Assembly (NCBI GenBank): GCA_034189225.1
Contig: JAXHVL010000143.1
Location: 1-22,564, forward strand
Direction: 5' to 3'
Length of the DNA stretch: 22,564 nt
Source of the DNA: JAXHTY01 sp034189225
Lineage (GTDB): Bacteria; Desulfobacterota; Desulfobacteria; Desulfobacterales; Desulfosudaceae
Below the pieces are notes generated by a model. That model searched no databases and was not told where the DNA came from. It saw only the letters and a program-made list of their open reading frames with translations. Below, in pieces: positions 7,000 through 14,213 of this stretch. Each line of letters begins with the position of its first letter. Positions within the stretch are counted from its first letter, which is position 1. Made by a program: the position numbers and the translations under genes.

Positions 7000-8277
7000 T
7001 CAGATGTTGGCAGCATGGGCCAGGGTATTCTTGTTGATGCTTACATTCAGGGCGGGGTTGAACAGATCGTGGTGCCGCTGGGTGAACGGCAGAAACACCA
7101 GCGTGATGGCGGTGGGGGTGATGGTGATGTCCGGCAGTCTGGGCATCATTTTTTTTGCCGGCCGCATGATGGCGGCCAGGGTGATCTTCATGGTTTCCAC
7201 GGCCTCGGTGGCGGGCAGGGTAACCGGATGCATCGGCCGCTGCCCGAAGCCCTGTGTGAGTTCGTCCCGGGGCTGGGCAAAGGTGACCTTTTTATTCAGC
7301 CGCAGGAATGTCTTTGGCCGGATTTTAAATGCGGGAGCCCAGAAGGTAAAGGGCTGATCATGCCAGTCCGGCTGTACCACTTTCGGTAGATTGGCCACTT
7401 GAACCAGGTTCGCATATGAGGCAAGGGTTATGCCCCGTACTGTCGCCGCTATCTGCCAGAATGGCATCAGCAGGGCGTATTCGTCCCCGGTCACCGAACA
7501 TCCGAACCGGATGCGTTTCAGCCGGTCCCCCCCGGCATGCCAGAGGGTTTCGCAGTTCCGGCAGACAAGGGCCAGAGACTGCCTGTCGCCGGTGAGATCC
7601 CAGCCGCAGGCGGGACAAAGCCCCGGCACGAATCGGGTTTCCCGTTCCGGCCGGCAGGTGGGCAGTGATGCAATGTCCATGTTTTCGGCAAGGGCCGTGC
7701 CGGTGTCTTCATTCAGGATGGCATCCACCAGTTGCCGGCCGTTGAGGTAGAAAGGGGAATAAATCAGGCTGGCGGTTTCCCCGATATAGTCCTGGTGGAT
7801 GACGGGATTGTTTGCGCGTTGGGCGTTCAACCGGGTATGGAAAACAGCCATGGTTTCCCTAAGCCCCCCGGGCCGAAGGAAAGTGCCGGCGCTGTCGGCG
7901 GAGACCAGTTTCAGCCGGAGGGCCTGTGTGCGCAGTCCCAGGGAAGGGGGGAAATGTGCGGCATGCTCGGTAAGGGCAAGGTGACTGACGTCTATGAACC
8001 GGTGATCAACACCGTCTTCAAGAGAACAGGAAAAGAGCGCTCCCTTGAACCGCCAGTAAGGGATATAAAGGATTTCTTTGCCCGGCGGAACCGCTGTGGA
8101 CGGTGGGAAGAGGTACCGGAAATAGCCCTTCTGGGAAATGAAGGACCGGACCCGGCAGAATTCGCACTCGAAAAAGCGGTCTGCTTCCCCGAGAGTAATC
8201 GGAGCCCCGCACTGGGGACATTGATGCTCTACCTGGTAGTTAATGCTTTTCTCCGCAGTTGTTGCAGTATATCGCAT
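7000..8277 (-). CDS. Double zinc-ribbon protein, partner of the SPFH protein
   Basis: I recognise no named family. Counting from the ATG at 8277 (425 residues), there are two four-cysteine zinc ribbons: C20/C23/C38/C41 (CPQCGAP, then CEFC) and C221/C224/C239/C242 (CPACGWDL, then CRNC). Each is followed by a similar aromatic motif: YIPYWRFKG after the first, LMPFWQIAA after the second, and a third related FWAPAFKIR near 312. This implies an internal duplication. No clear membrane helix is present. The start is unsettled. GTG 8295 and ATG 8277 have poor ribosome sites and overlap the upstream gene by 56 or 38 nt, whereas an in-frame ATT at 8242-8244 has GGAG six nt upstream and overlaps the upstream stop by 5 nt. 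It is cotranscribed with the SPFH gene, so a shared function is likely. Confidence 0.82.
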   Translation of the reverse strand: MRYTATTAEKSINYQVEHQCPQCGAPITLGEADRFFECEFCRVRSFISQKGYFRYLFPPSTAVPPGKEILYIPYWRFKGALFSCSLEDGVDHRFIDVSHLALTEHAAHFPPSLGLRTQALRLKLVSADSAGTFLRPGGLRETMAVFHTRLNAQRANNPVIHQDYIGETASLIYSPFYLNGRQLVDAILNEDTGTALAENMDIASLPTCRPERETRFVPGLCPACGWDLTGDRQSLALVCRNCETLWHAGGDRLKRIRFGCSVTGDEYALLMPFWQIAATVRGITLASYANLVQVANLPKVVQPDWHDQPFTFWAPAFKIRPKTFLRLNKKVTFAQPRDELTQGFGQRPMHPVTLPATEAVETMKITLAAIMRPAKKMMPRLPDITITPTAITLVFLPFTQRHHDLFNPALNVSINKNTLAHAANI

Positions 8278-9385
8278 CCGCCAGATTCTCGGCACCGCAG
8301 GCCGCGCAGAATCTGGTGGCCTTTATCTCCGCGGTGGAATGGCCGCAACGCGGGCAGAAGTTGGCTCCCGGGGTTACGTTTTTGCCGCAGTTTTCGCATT
8401 TCTGGAACACAACCTGCTGGTGGCCGCACTGGGGGCAGAACTTGGCGTCCGCCGGTATCATATGTTGGCATTCCGGACAGGCGGCGCTCTGCTGGGGCGC
8501 CTGTGCGCTCTGTCCGCCGCCGCTGGGCGTGGTGTTGAAATACTGGGAAAAGAGGCCGGGTAGCATCAGTCCGAGTCCCATGCCCATGCCCGCGTCAGCC
8601 GTTCCCCCGCCGTCGCCGCCCTCTGTGGCTTTTTCCATGGCCATGGCCGCCTTCATCTGCATCAGCTTGTTCATGTCGTCAAACACGCCCATCCGGCTCC
8701 TGTCGTCAATGGCTTTCTGGACTTCCGGCGGCGGGGTGATGGAATTAATGTACAATTCGGTCATGGCCAGGCCGAATCTGCTGAAATCTTCCTTCAGCTT
8801 GAGCGCCAGGCCCTCTGCCATCTCGTCATACTGCGAGGGCAGGTCGAGAATGGATTTGACGGTGGTGCCGAGATAATCGTTCAGCCGGGAGACGATCACC
8901 CGGTTCAGATATTCTTCGATGGCTTCCGTGGTAAAAATGCCCTGAGTTCCCACAAGGCTGTTGATGAAGAGCACGGGCTGAACGATCCGCACGTTGAAGA
9001 TGCCGAAGGCCCGGATTCGGACCAGCCCGAGTTCAGAATCCTTGAATGCCACCGGATCGCGTGTGCCCCATTTGAGATTGGTAAAGGTTTTCAGGTTGAT
9101 GAAGTAAACCTCCGCCCGCAGGGGGCTTGTCATGGCCCACGGCAGGCTGGCGATCTTGGTCAGGAGGGGGATGTTCGCGGTTTTAAGCGTGTGCCGGCCC
9201 GGTCCGAAAGCTCCTACGGCCCGGCCCTGGTAGAAAAAAACCGCGGCCTGGCTTTCCCGTACCGTCAGTTGGGCGCCGTACTTGATTTCACCTGATCCTT
9301 CCTCGGGCAGCCGGTAGACGAATCGTTTGCCGGTATCGTCCAGCCATTCCAGGACTTCAAGGAATACAATGTTGTTGGTTCCCAT
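8240..9385 (-). CDS. SPFH-domain protein with triple C-terminal zinc ribbon
   Basis: The 381-residue product has the layout of the bacterial YdjI/'virion core protein' group of SPFH (band 7) proteins. The SPFH domain covers about 25-230 (LTVRESQAAVFFYQG, then FGPGRHTL, then FTNLKWGTRDPV). Next comes a Gly/Met-rich low-complexity linker (about 255-300: GGGTADAGMGMGLGLM). Three CxxC...CxxC zinc ribbons close the protein: C303/306/317/320, C330/333/344/347 and C360/363/374/377. There is no N-terminal hydrophobic anchor, so membrane attachment would be peripheral. Bacillus YdjI takes part in membrane-stress PspA recruitment; that role here is only analogy, since no PspA gene is in view. ATG 9385 has GGGAG 5 nt upstream and a good promoter at 9431-9459. 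It is the first gene of a two-gene operon. Confidence 0.9.
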   Translation of the reverse strand: MGTNNIVFLEVLEWLDDTGKRFVYRLPEEGSGEIKYGAQLTVRESQAAVFFYQGRAVGAFGPGRHTLKTANIPLLTKIASLPWAMTSPLRAEVYFINLKTFTNLKWGTRDPVAFKDSELGLVRIRAFGIFNVRIVQPVLFINSLVGTQGIFTTEAIEEYLNRVIVSRLNDYLGTTVKSILDLPSQYDEMAEGLALKLKEDFSRFGLAMTELYINSITPPPEVQKAIDDRSRMGVFDDMNKLMQMKAAMAMEKATEGGDGGGTADAGMGMGLGLMLPGLFSQYFNTTPSGGGQSAQAPQQSAACPECQHMIPADAKFCPQCGHQQVVFQKCENCGKNVTPGANFCPRCGHSTAEIKATRFCAACGAENLADAIYCNNCGEKH

Positions 9386-9430
9386 GCGTTCTCCCGTTGC
9401 AGGTGAATTGTTGAAATGAAATATGTAAAA

Positions 9431-9459
9431 AGTTTAGCGCAGGGGCATCAGAAGGTCAA
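9431..9459 (-). promoter_or_regulatory. Sigma70-like promoter of the SPFH/zinc-ribbon operon
   Basis: On the minus strand TTGACC (9454-9459) is followed after exactly 17 nt by TAAACT (9431-9436). The leader to ATG 9385 is about 40 nt and carries GGGAG. No operator-like palindrome overlaps it. Confidence 0.6.
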
Positions 9460-9705
9460 GCAAAGACATATCCCTGCAATCGACGATCCGCAGAAAGCCA
9501 GCCGGCGGCTTGTGACAAAAATTGTCAACCGTCGTCGGCAAGGACTAAGCGGAGCATTATATCCTGGAATTGCAGAAAATTTGTTTTGTACCGGGATGTT
9601 CTGGATCTTGTTCGAAGAAACCACGCGGCCTACCGGGATTCCGATATCAAGCCCAACAAGGCCAGGGAGCCGGTGCGCCTGTTTCCGGGCTGCAGCCCGA
9701 AATAG

Positions 9706-9919
9706 TGACGGCTTCGTAAAAAGCTTCCAAGGAACTCCTTTCAAAAGCCAAACAGATTTTTGGCCACAGACACACACAGACATTTTTTTACCAAAACCTG
9801 TCCGCCGTTGTCTGTGTGCGTCTGTGTGGGTCTGTGGCAAATTGCAGTATGATGCTTGGCGCACGTTCCTTTCTGCAAAAACACCGCGGCGGTGTTGGAA
9901 GTTTTTTACGAATCCATCA
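9706..9919. mobile_element. 214-nt MITE-like element with 25-bp terminal inverted repeats
   Basis: The left end 9706-9730 (TGACGGCTTCGTAAAAAGC...) and the right end 9895-9919 (reverse complement TGATGGATTCGTAAAAAAC...) match at 22 of 25 positions. A second nested pair lies inside: CCACAGACACACACAGAC near 9764-9781 opposes GTCTGTGTGGGTCTGTGG near 9820-9837. A small hairpin AACACC/GGTGTT lies at 9880-9896. No ORF fits a transposase, so if mobile it is non-autonomous. Single-ended relatives of the termini occur near 78-127 and 12937-12959. No clean target-site duplication was seen. Confidence 0.65.
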
Positions 9920-9978
9920 AATTTTAGCCTGACACAGAAATCGGGCAAAATAGCCATTTCTGGATGGACACTGAATAA

Positions 9979-10758
9979 TTACCACTGCATGCGCATAGGC
10001 ACGCCGCGGTTGTTGAGATATTCCTTGATTTCGTCAATGGTGTAGGTGTTGTAATGCACCATGGAGGCGATGAGCGCGGCATCGGCCCTGCCGGCAGTGA
10101 GGGCATCATACAGGTGGGCGGGCTCGCCCGCGCCGCCTGACGCGATTACCGGTATGGTGACGTTTTCAGAGATGGTGCGGGTCAATTCAAGGTCGTAGCC
10201 ATCGCGGACGCCGTCGGCGTCAATGGAGTTCAGGCAGATTTCCCCGGCCCCAAGGGCCTCCCCTTTTTTTGCCCATTCCACTGCATCGATGCCCATATAG
10301 GTTCGCCCCCCGTTGATCACGATTTCAAATCCAGAGGGGATCGTCTGGCTTACTTCAACCCGCTTGACATCCATGCCCAGCACCACGCACTGGTTTCCGA
10401 ACTGCCGGGCACCTTCGGCGACGATGTCCGGGTTTTTCACCGCCGCCGAGTTGACGCTGATTTTTTCCGCCCCGGCCAGAAGGGTTTCCCGCATATCCGC
10501 CACCGTCCGGACGCCACCGCCCACGGAAAAAGGGATGAAGATGGTTTCCGCCACCGCCCGCACCACCTCGATCATGAGGTTTCGCTTTTCATGGGAGGCG
10601 GTAATATCGTAAAACACGATCTCGTCGGCCCCGGCATCGTAATAAAGCTTTGCCATTTCCACGGGATCGCCGATATCCACGTTGTCCTTGAACTTGATGC
10701 CCTTGGTGGTCCGGCCGTCCCGGACATCCAGGCATGGGATAATGCGTTTGCTTAACAT
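9979..10758 (-). CDS. hisF: Imidazole glycerol phosphate synthase, cyclase subunit HisF
   Basis: HisF is the (beta/alpha)8 cyclase half of IGP synthase. It uses HisH-derived ammonia to turn PRFAR into imidazole glycerol phosphate and AICAR in histidine biosynthesis. At 259 residues it has the normal length. MLSKRIIPCLDVRDGR carries catalytic Asp11. TKGIKF follows. Phosphate-binding loops are FSVGGGVR and IASGGAGEP, and the second catalytic acid is in LGMDVKR. SIDADGVRDGYD is also present. I choose ATG 10758 because it gives the canonical MLSKRI start with AGGTGG upstream; an in-frame GTG at 10767 would add three residues. The ATG overlaps the end of hisH by 7 nt, so translation is probably coupled. 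This is the last gene of the cvpA-mazG-hisH-hisF run. Confidence 0.97.
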   Translation of the reverse strand: MLSKRIIPCLDVRDGRTTKGIKFKDNVDIGDPVEMAKLYYDAGADEIVFYDITASHEKRNLMIEVVRAVAETIFIPFSVGGGVRTVADMRETLLAGAEKISVNSAAVKNPDIVAEGARQFGNQCVVLGMDVKRVEVSQTIPSGFEIVINGGRTYMGIDAVEWAKKGEALGAGEICLNSIDADGVRDGYDLELTRTISENVTIPVIASGGAGEPAHLYDALTAGRADAALIASMVHYNTYTIDEIKEYLNNRGVPMRMQW

Positions 10759-11381
10759 GGGCGCCACCTGCAGAAATTTTCAAGTATCCGGAGGCCGGGC
10801 CGTCCGCTTTTTTCCGGATGAAACTGGCAGGCCACCAGGTTGTAATGGCCGATCACCGAGGCAAAGGCGATGCCGTAATCGGTTGTGGCAATCACGCTCT
10901 CCTCGTTCATTGGCACGGGATAGTAACTGTGAACGAAATAGAATTCGGCTTCCGCCGGGCAATCGGCAAATACGGGATGGTCTATGGTCAGGGCGATGGT
11001 GTTCCAGCCCATGTGGGGGATTTTCAGACGGCAGCCCCCGCTGTCCGTCATGTCAGGGGGAAAGTGACGGACGTCACCCTTTATCAGTCCTAGGCAGTCG
11101 GCGTTGTTTTCCCGGCTTTTTTCCAGGATGATCTGGGTGCCCAGACATATACCCAGCAGGGGCTTGCCCTTTTGCAGTACTTCCCGGAGGGCCTCGTCAA
11201 GGCCGGACCGCTTCAGGCTCTCCATGGCCGATCCCGCCGCACCCACCCCGGGAAAAATAACCCGTTCGGCATTTTCGATTTCCGTGGGATCGCCGGTAAT
11301 CCGATGGTCATATCCAATTTTTGCCAGGGCCCGGGCCACGCTGGTCAGGTTCCCGGCATTGTAATCCACAATCGCTATCAT
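10752..11381 (-). CDS. hisH: Imidazole glycerol phosphate synthase, glutaminase subunit HisH
   Basis: HisH is a class I glutamine amidotransferase that hydrolyses glutamine and channels ammonia to HisF. The 209-residue length is typical. The oxyanion region is IFPGVGAAGSAM (42-53). The nucleophile is Cys79 in LLGICLGTQ, and His188 and Glu190 in CQFHPEKS complete the triad. PHMGWN (122-127) and FYFVHSYY (147-154) are conserved interface stretches. ATG 11381 is preceded by GGGGGA at good spacing. It starts 14 nt after the mazG stop and its 3' end overlaps hisF, fitting a heterodimer made from one transcript. Confidence 0.97.
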   Translation of the reverse strand: MIAIVDYNAGNLTSVARALAKIGYDHRITGDPTEIENAERVIFPGVGAAGSAMESLKRSGLDEALREVLQKGKPLLGICLGTQIILEKSRENNADCLGLIKGDVRHFPPDMTDSGGCRLKIPHMGWNTIALTIDHPVFADCPAEAEFYFVHSYYPVPMNEESVIATTDYGIAFASVIGHYNLVACQFHPEKSGRPGLRILENFCRWRPC

Positions 11382-11395
11382 TCACATCCCCCGCT

Positions 11396-12196
11396 TTACT
11401 TCTTCTTTACTTCTTCCCACAGCGCATCCAGCGTTTCAAAATCCACACCTTCAAGTGTTCTGTCGGTTTTTGCAAGATTTTTTTCCATGGTGCGGAAACG
11501 GGTTTCAAATTTGGTAACGGCATCGGAAAGGGCGGTATCGGGATGAACCTTGAGGAACCGGGCCAGATTTACCATGGTAAACAGGACATCGCCAAGTTCG
11601 TCGGCCACAGCAGCCCTGTCGCCGGTTTTTATGGCATCCGTCAGTTCAGCGACTTCCTCGTGGGTTTTGTCCATCACCCCGGCCAGGTCCGGCCAGTCAA
11701 AGCCCACCCGGGAAGCCCGTTCAGTGAGTCTGTAGGCCCGTATCAGCGCCGGAATGCCGCGGGGAACGGAGTCCATCACGGAGGTTGAATCCCTGCCGTT
11801 TTTTTCCTTTTTCTTGATTTTATGCCAGCGGTTTTTTACGTCATCAACGCTGTCGGCGGTTTTGTCCCCGAACACATGGGGATGGCGGCGCACCATCTTG
11901 TCGGCGACGGACCCGGCCACATCTTCCATGTCAAAGGCATTTTTTCCCCTGAAGATGCTTGCGATAAACAGGATATGGAACAGCACGTCGCCCAGCTCCT
12001 CGCAGATCTCCTCTTCTGATTCCGCCTCGATGGCGTCCACCAGTTCATATATTTCCTCGATCAGGTAGATTGTCATGGAGCGGGGGGTCTGCTTCCGGTC
12101 CCATGGGCAGCCGTTTTCCCCTCTCAGGGTTTCGATGATTTTCATCAGCCGGTTTAGTTGTTCAAACCGCATGCCGGTGTCGTCTGTCAGTTCCAA
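11396..12196 (-). CDS. mazG: Nucleoside triphosphate pyrophosphohydrolase MazG
   Basis: MazG hydrolyses NTPs to NMP and pyrophosphate, removing non-canonical nucleotides and affecting stress signalling. The 266-residue product has the double-domain layout of the long form. The N-terminal unit has CPWDRKQTPRS (30-40), EEIYELVDAI and EEICEELGDVLFH. The C-terminal unit has HEEVAELTDAI and VADELGDVLFTMVN. Both units keep the E-x-x-E ... E-x-x-D metal-binding pattern. The start is a TTG at 12196, supported by AGGAG five nt upstream; it overlaps the cvpA stop by 10 nt. An ATG at 12172 is an alternative eight residues in. The gene name matches, but this enzyme is unrelated to the MazEF toxin pair at the right of the window. 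Confidence 0.94.
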   Translation of the reverse strand: MELTDDTGMRFEQLNRLMKIIETLRGENGCPWDRKQTPRSMTIYLIEEIYELVDAIEAESEEEICEELGDVLFHILFIASIFRGKNAFDMEDVAGSVADKMVRRHPHVFGDKTADSVDDVKNRWHKIKKKEKNGRDSTSVMDSVPRGIPALIRAYRLTERASRVGFDWPDLAGVMDKTHEEVAELTDAIKTGDRAAVADELGDVLFTMVNLARFLKVHPDTALSDAVTKFETRFRTMEKNLAKTDRTLEGVDFETLDALWEEVKKK

Positions 12197-12732
12197 ATAT
12201 TCTCCTTGAGTTGCTTCACTTGTTTTTCAAGCCCGTCAGGCAGTAAATCCAATACGTTTTCCGGCATTCTCTCGGGTACCGCGTCCGCCATGGCATCGGA
12301 AAAGATAGCGGCATACCCGCATAGAACGGACCTTTCAACCGCGGGTATTGAAGAGGAACCGAGGCTGGTGATGATGAACAAAAGCACAGATACGAAAATA
12401 ATGCCTTTTAACGCGCCGAATGCCGCCCCCAGGATCCGGTCAATCCAGCCGAGCATTGTAATGCACAGAGCGAATTTAATCAACAGGCCCAGAACGCTGA
12501 TCATTATAAATACCGACAGAAAAATTAGCGTAAAGCCGACAATATCGGCAAATGTGCCCCGGGGAATATGCTCTGGCAGCATTGCCACCACCCGGGGATA
12601 AAACAGGAAGGCCGCGTAAAACGCCCCGAGCAGGCCGATAATGGAAGCCAGTTCGCTGCTGAGACCGCGGAATATACCACGGATTGTGGTGAAACAGAGA
12701 ACCGCGATAATAACCATGTCGATAATATTCAT
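12187..12732 (-). CDS. cvpA: CvpA family inner-membrane protein
   Basis: The 181-residue protein has four hydrophobic segments: about 3-21 (IIDMVIIAVLCFTTIRGIF), 27-49, 60-89 and 102-125. The family hallmark is IDMVIIAVLCFTTIRGIFRG at the N-terminus and GAAFGALKGIIFVSVLL in the third quarter. CvpA proteins are inner-membrane proteins named from colicin V production and also tied to envelope stress; the molecular role is unsettled. It heads the cvpA-mazG-hisH-hisF cluster and overlaps mazG by 10 nt. A TTTTTAC-type repeat fragment sits directly upstream of the ATG (12737-12752), leaving no good ribosome site. This may lower expression or point to a different leader. Confidence 0.9.
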   Translation of the reverse strand: MNIIDMVIIAVLCFTTIRGIFRGLSSELASIIGLLGAFYAAFLFYPRVVAMLPEHIPRGTFADIVGFTLIFLSVFIMISVLGLLIKFALCITMLGWIDRILGAAFGALKGIIFVSVLLFIITSLGSSSIPAVERSVLCGYAAIFSDAMADAVPERMPENVLDLLPDGLEKQVKQLKENIWN

Positions 12733-12736
12733 GACT

Positions 12737-12752
12737 TGAACTTTTTACTTTG
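12737..12752. repeat. TTTTTAC repeat fragment abutting the cvpA start
   Basis: CTTGAACTTTTTACTTTGC (12734-12752) is nearly identical to CTTGAATTTTTTACTTTGCC near 75-94 at the opposite end of the window. It occupies the place of the cvpA ribosome site on the minus strand. It belongs to the same loose family as the ends of the 214-nt element. Confidence 0.45.
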
Positions 12753-12822
12753 CTACACCCTGCAAAATTTCTGGCATAATCTCTCCGGCAAAGCCTATCT
12801 TTTAACACAGATGCATCGAAAT

Positions 12823-12852
12823 TTGCAACCGCCGCCGGTATCATGATATTAT
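12823..12852 (+). promoter_or_regulatory. Candidate sigma70-like promoter for phoH
   Basis: TTGCAA (12823-12828, 4 of 6) is followed after 18 nt by TATTAT (12847-12852, 5 of 6). The leader to the phoH ATG is about 135 nt and contains the hairpin at 12870-12892 and the repeat end at 12937-12959. Sequence match only. Confidence 0.4.
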
Positions 12853-12869
12853 TATGTATTTAGTGTCCG

Positions 12870-12892
12870 AACGAAAACTAGGATTTTTCGTT
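12870..12892. repeat. Small perfect hairpin in the phoH leader
   Basis: AACGAAAA (12870-12877) pairs perfectly with TTTTCGTT (12885-12892) around a 7-nt loop CTAGGAT. It could be part of a dispersed repeat running to the TTTTTAC end at 12959, or a leader structure. There is no GC-rich stem with a T-tract, so I do not call it a terminator. Confidence 0.45.
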
Positions 12893-12936
12893 AAGATCAA
12901 GGAAGACATGACGAGAGATGCATCGCAACGCAGCTA

Positions 12937-12959
12937 TTGGACTTTTTACAAAGCCGTCA
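12937..12959. repeat. Solo copy of the 214-nt element's terminal repeat
   Basis: TTGGACTTTTTACAAAGCCGTCA is, in reverse complement, close to the left end of the element at 9706-9730 (TGACGGCTT.GTAAAAAG..). No facing partner is found upstream within this interval. It lies 13 nt before the AAGGAG region of phoH. Confidence 0.5.
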
Positions 12960-12994
12960 CTATTTAATAGATTGATAAAAGGAGTGTTAACCAC

Positions 12995-13999
12995 ATGCAG
13001 GAAAAAGCGCCGATTAAAGATTCCCCTCCTTTGCAGTTGGATTTTCCGGACATTGCCCTTGCCATGCAGCTCTTCGGCGAACAAGGCGCCAACCTCAAGA
13101 AGATCGGGCAGCGTCTGGATGTGAAGATAGACGCCAGGGGCAACACGCTGTTTATCAGCGGTGATCCCATTGCCGTGGAGCTGGCCAGGAATATTCTGAA
13201 TCAGCTTTACGGTCTTCTGGAAGAAAAGTACCCGATTTATGAAAACGATGTTGATCATGCCATCAAGGTTCTTCGGGAGGATGACCGCATCAACCTGAAG
13301 GCACTTTTTCTGGAAACCGTCTATGTGACCGCCAAAAAACGACCTATAACGCCCCGGAGTCCCGCCCAGAAAGCCTATATTGATGCCATCCGGTCCCATG
13401 ACATGGTGTTTGGTATCGGACCGGCGGGAACCGGAAAAACGTATCTGGCCATGGCCATGGCGGTGGCGGCTTTTAAAAAAGGGCAGGTGAACAGGATTAT
13501 CCTCACCCGGCCCGCCGTGGAAGCCGGAGAAGCCCTGGGGTTTCTGCCCGGCGATCTGGCAGAAAAAGTGGATCCTTACCTGCGTCCCCTTTATGACGCG
13601 CTCTATGACATGATGCGGTTTGAAAAAATTATCAGCCTCATGGACAAAAAGATCATCGAGGTGGCCCCGCTGGCATTCATGCGCGGCCGGACACTGAACG
13701 ATTCCTTTGTTGTCCTGGATGAGGCCCAGAATACCACCTCTCAGCAGATGAAGATGTTCCTTACCCGTATCGGGTTCAACTCAAAGGCCGTTATAACCGG
13801 GGATATCACCCAGATCGACCTGCCGGGTGGCAAATCCTCCGGGCTTGTTGAGGCCAATTCCCTGCTGAGAGGCATCAAAGGCATTGAATTCGTGTTTTTT
13901 TCCAAAAAAGACGTGGTGCGCCATAACCTGGTTGAAAAGATTATCGAGGCCTACGAGGCCCATGATGCCGAAAACGGCAGTTCACCGGCGGGGGAGTGA
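12995..13999 (+). CDS. phoH: PhoH family ATPase
   Basis: PhoH-like proteins are cytosolic P-loop ATPases, often linked to RNA metabolism and regularly found beside ybeY. The 334-residue product has a short KH-like N-terminal region (about 13-75) and then the PhoH core. Walker A is GPAGTGKT (142-149), Walker B is VVLDEAQN (239-246), and TRPAVEAGEALGFLPGDL (171-188) is the family signature. The ATG at 12995 has AAAGGAG about ten nt upstream. Downstream genes encode a 7TM-HD phosphodiesterase and YbeY, a conserved neighbourhood, though a 214-nt gap separates the next gene. Confidence 0.95.
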   Translation: MQEKAPIKDSPPLQLDFPDIALAMQLFGEQGANLKKIGQRLDVKIDARGNTLFISGDPIAVELARNILNQLYGLLEEKYPIYENDVDHAIKVLREDDRINLKALFLETVYVTAKKRPITPRSPAQKAYIDAIRSHDMVFGIGPAGTGKTYLAMAMAVAAFKKGQVNRIILTRPAVEAGEALGFLPGDLAEKVDPYLRPLYDALYDMMRFEKIISLMDKKIIEVAPLAFMRGRTLNDSFVVLDEAQNTTSQQMKMFLTRIGFNSKAVITGDITQIDLPGGKSSGLVEANSLLRGIKGIEFVFFSKKDVVRHNLVEKIIEAYEAHDAENGSSPAGE

Positions 14000-14147
14000 A
14001 TTTATGGTTATTCCCAACTTTCTGAATATATTACTTATTTAAATATATACGGAAAAAATTAGGAAAAATCATGGTTTTTTCTTGAAAAGGACCGATGTTT
14101 TCTATAAATAAACCCAGACATGACAATGTTAATTACATACCAAGCGG

Positions 14148-14176
14148 CGGAAAATAGTATCAGGCAAAATTTTCCG
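14148..14176. promoter_or_regulatory. Inverted repeat upstream of the 7TM-HD gene
   Basis: CGGAAAAT (14148-14155) and ATTTTCCG (14169-14176) are perfect inverted copies around a 13-nt loop, 38 nt before the start codon. The surrounding 14000-14213 interval is A+T-rich and gene-free. This could be an operator or a leader hairpin that affects translation of a gene with no good ribosome site. Function is unproven. Confidence 0.35.
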
Positions 14177-14213
14177 TTAAGCGGCGACGCAGTATATTAA
14201 AAAGCCGAATTCC

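Larger units (their letters stand above)
9386..9978. other. 593-nt gene-free interval
   Basis: The interval between the SPFH gene and hisF holds the SPFH operon promoter (9431-9459), a perfect 14-bp palindrome CGGGCTGCAGCCCG at 9686-9699, and the 214-nt inverted-repeat element at 9706-9919. A rightward reading frame crosses much of it, but it continues into the 3' end of hisF, has no ribosome site and resembles nothing, so I do not call a gene. No convincing terminator for hisF is visible. Confidence 0.6.

Noticed and set aside
9416..10045. Rightward frame of 209 codons across the 9386-9978 gap
   Set aside because: It runs through the 214-nt inverted-repeat element and into the 3' end of hisF on the wrong strand, and shows no ribosome site or family resemblance.
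12878..13399. Leftward frame of 173 codons opposite the start of phoH
   Set aside because: Most of it lies over the conserved phoH N-terminal half. Its start segment is translated repeat sequence.
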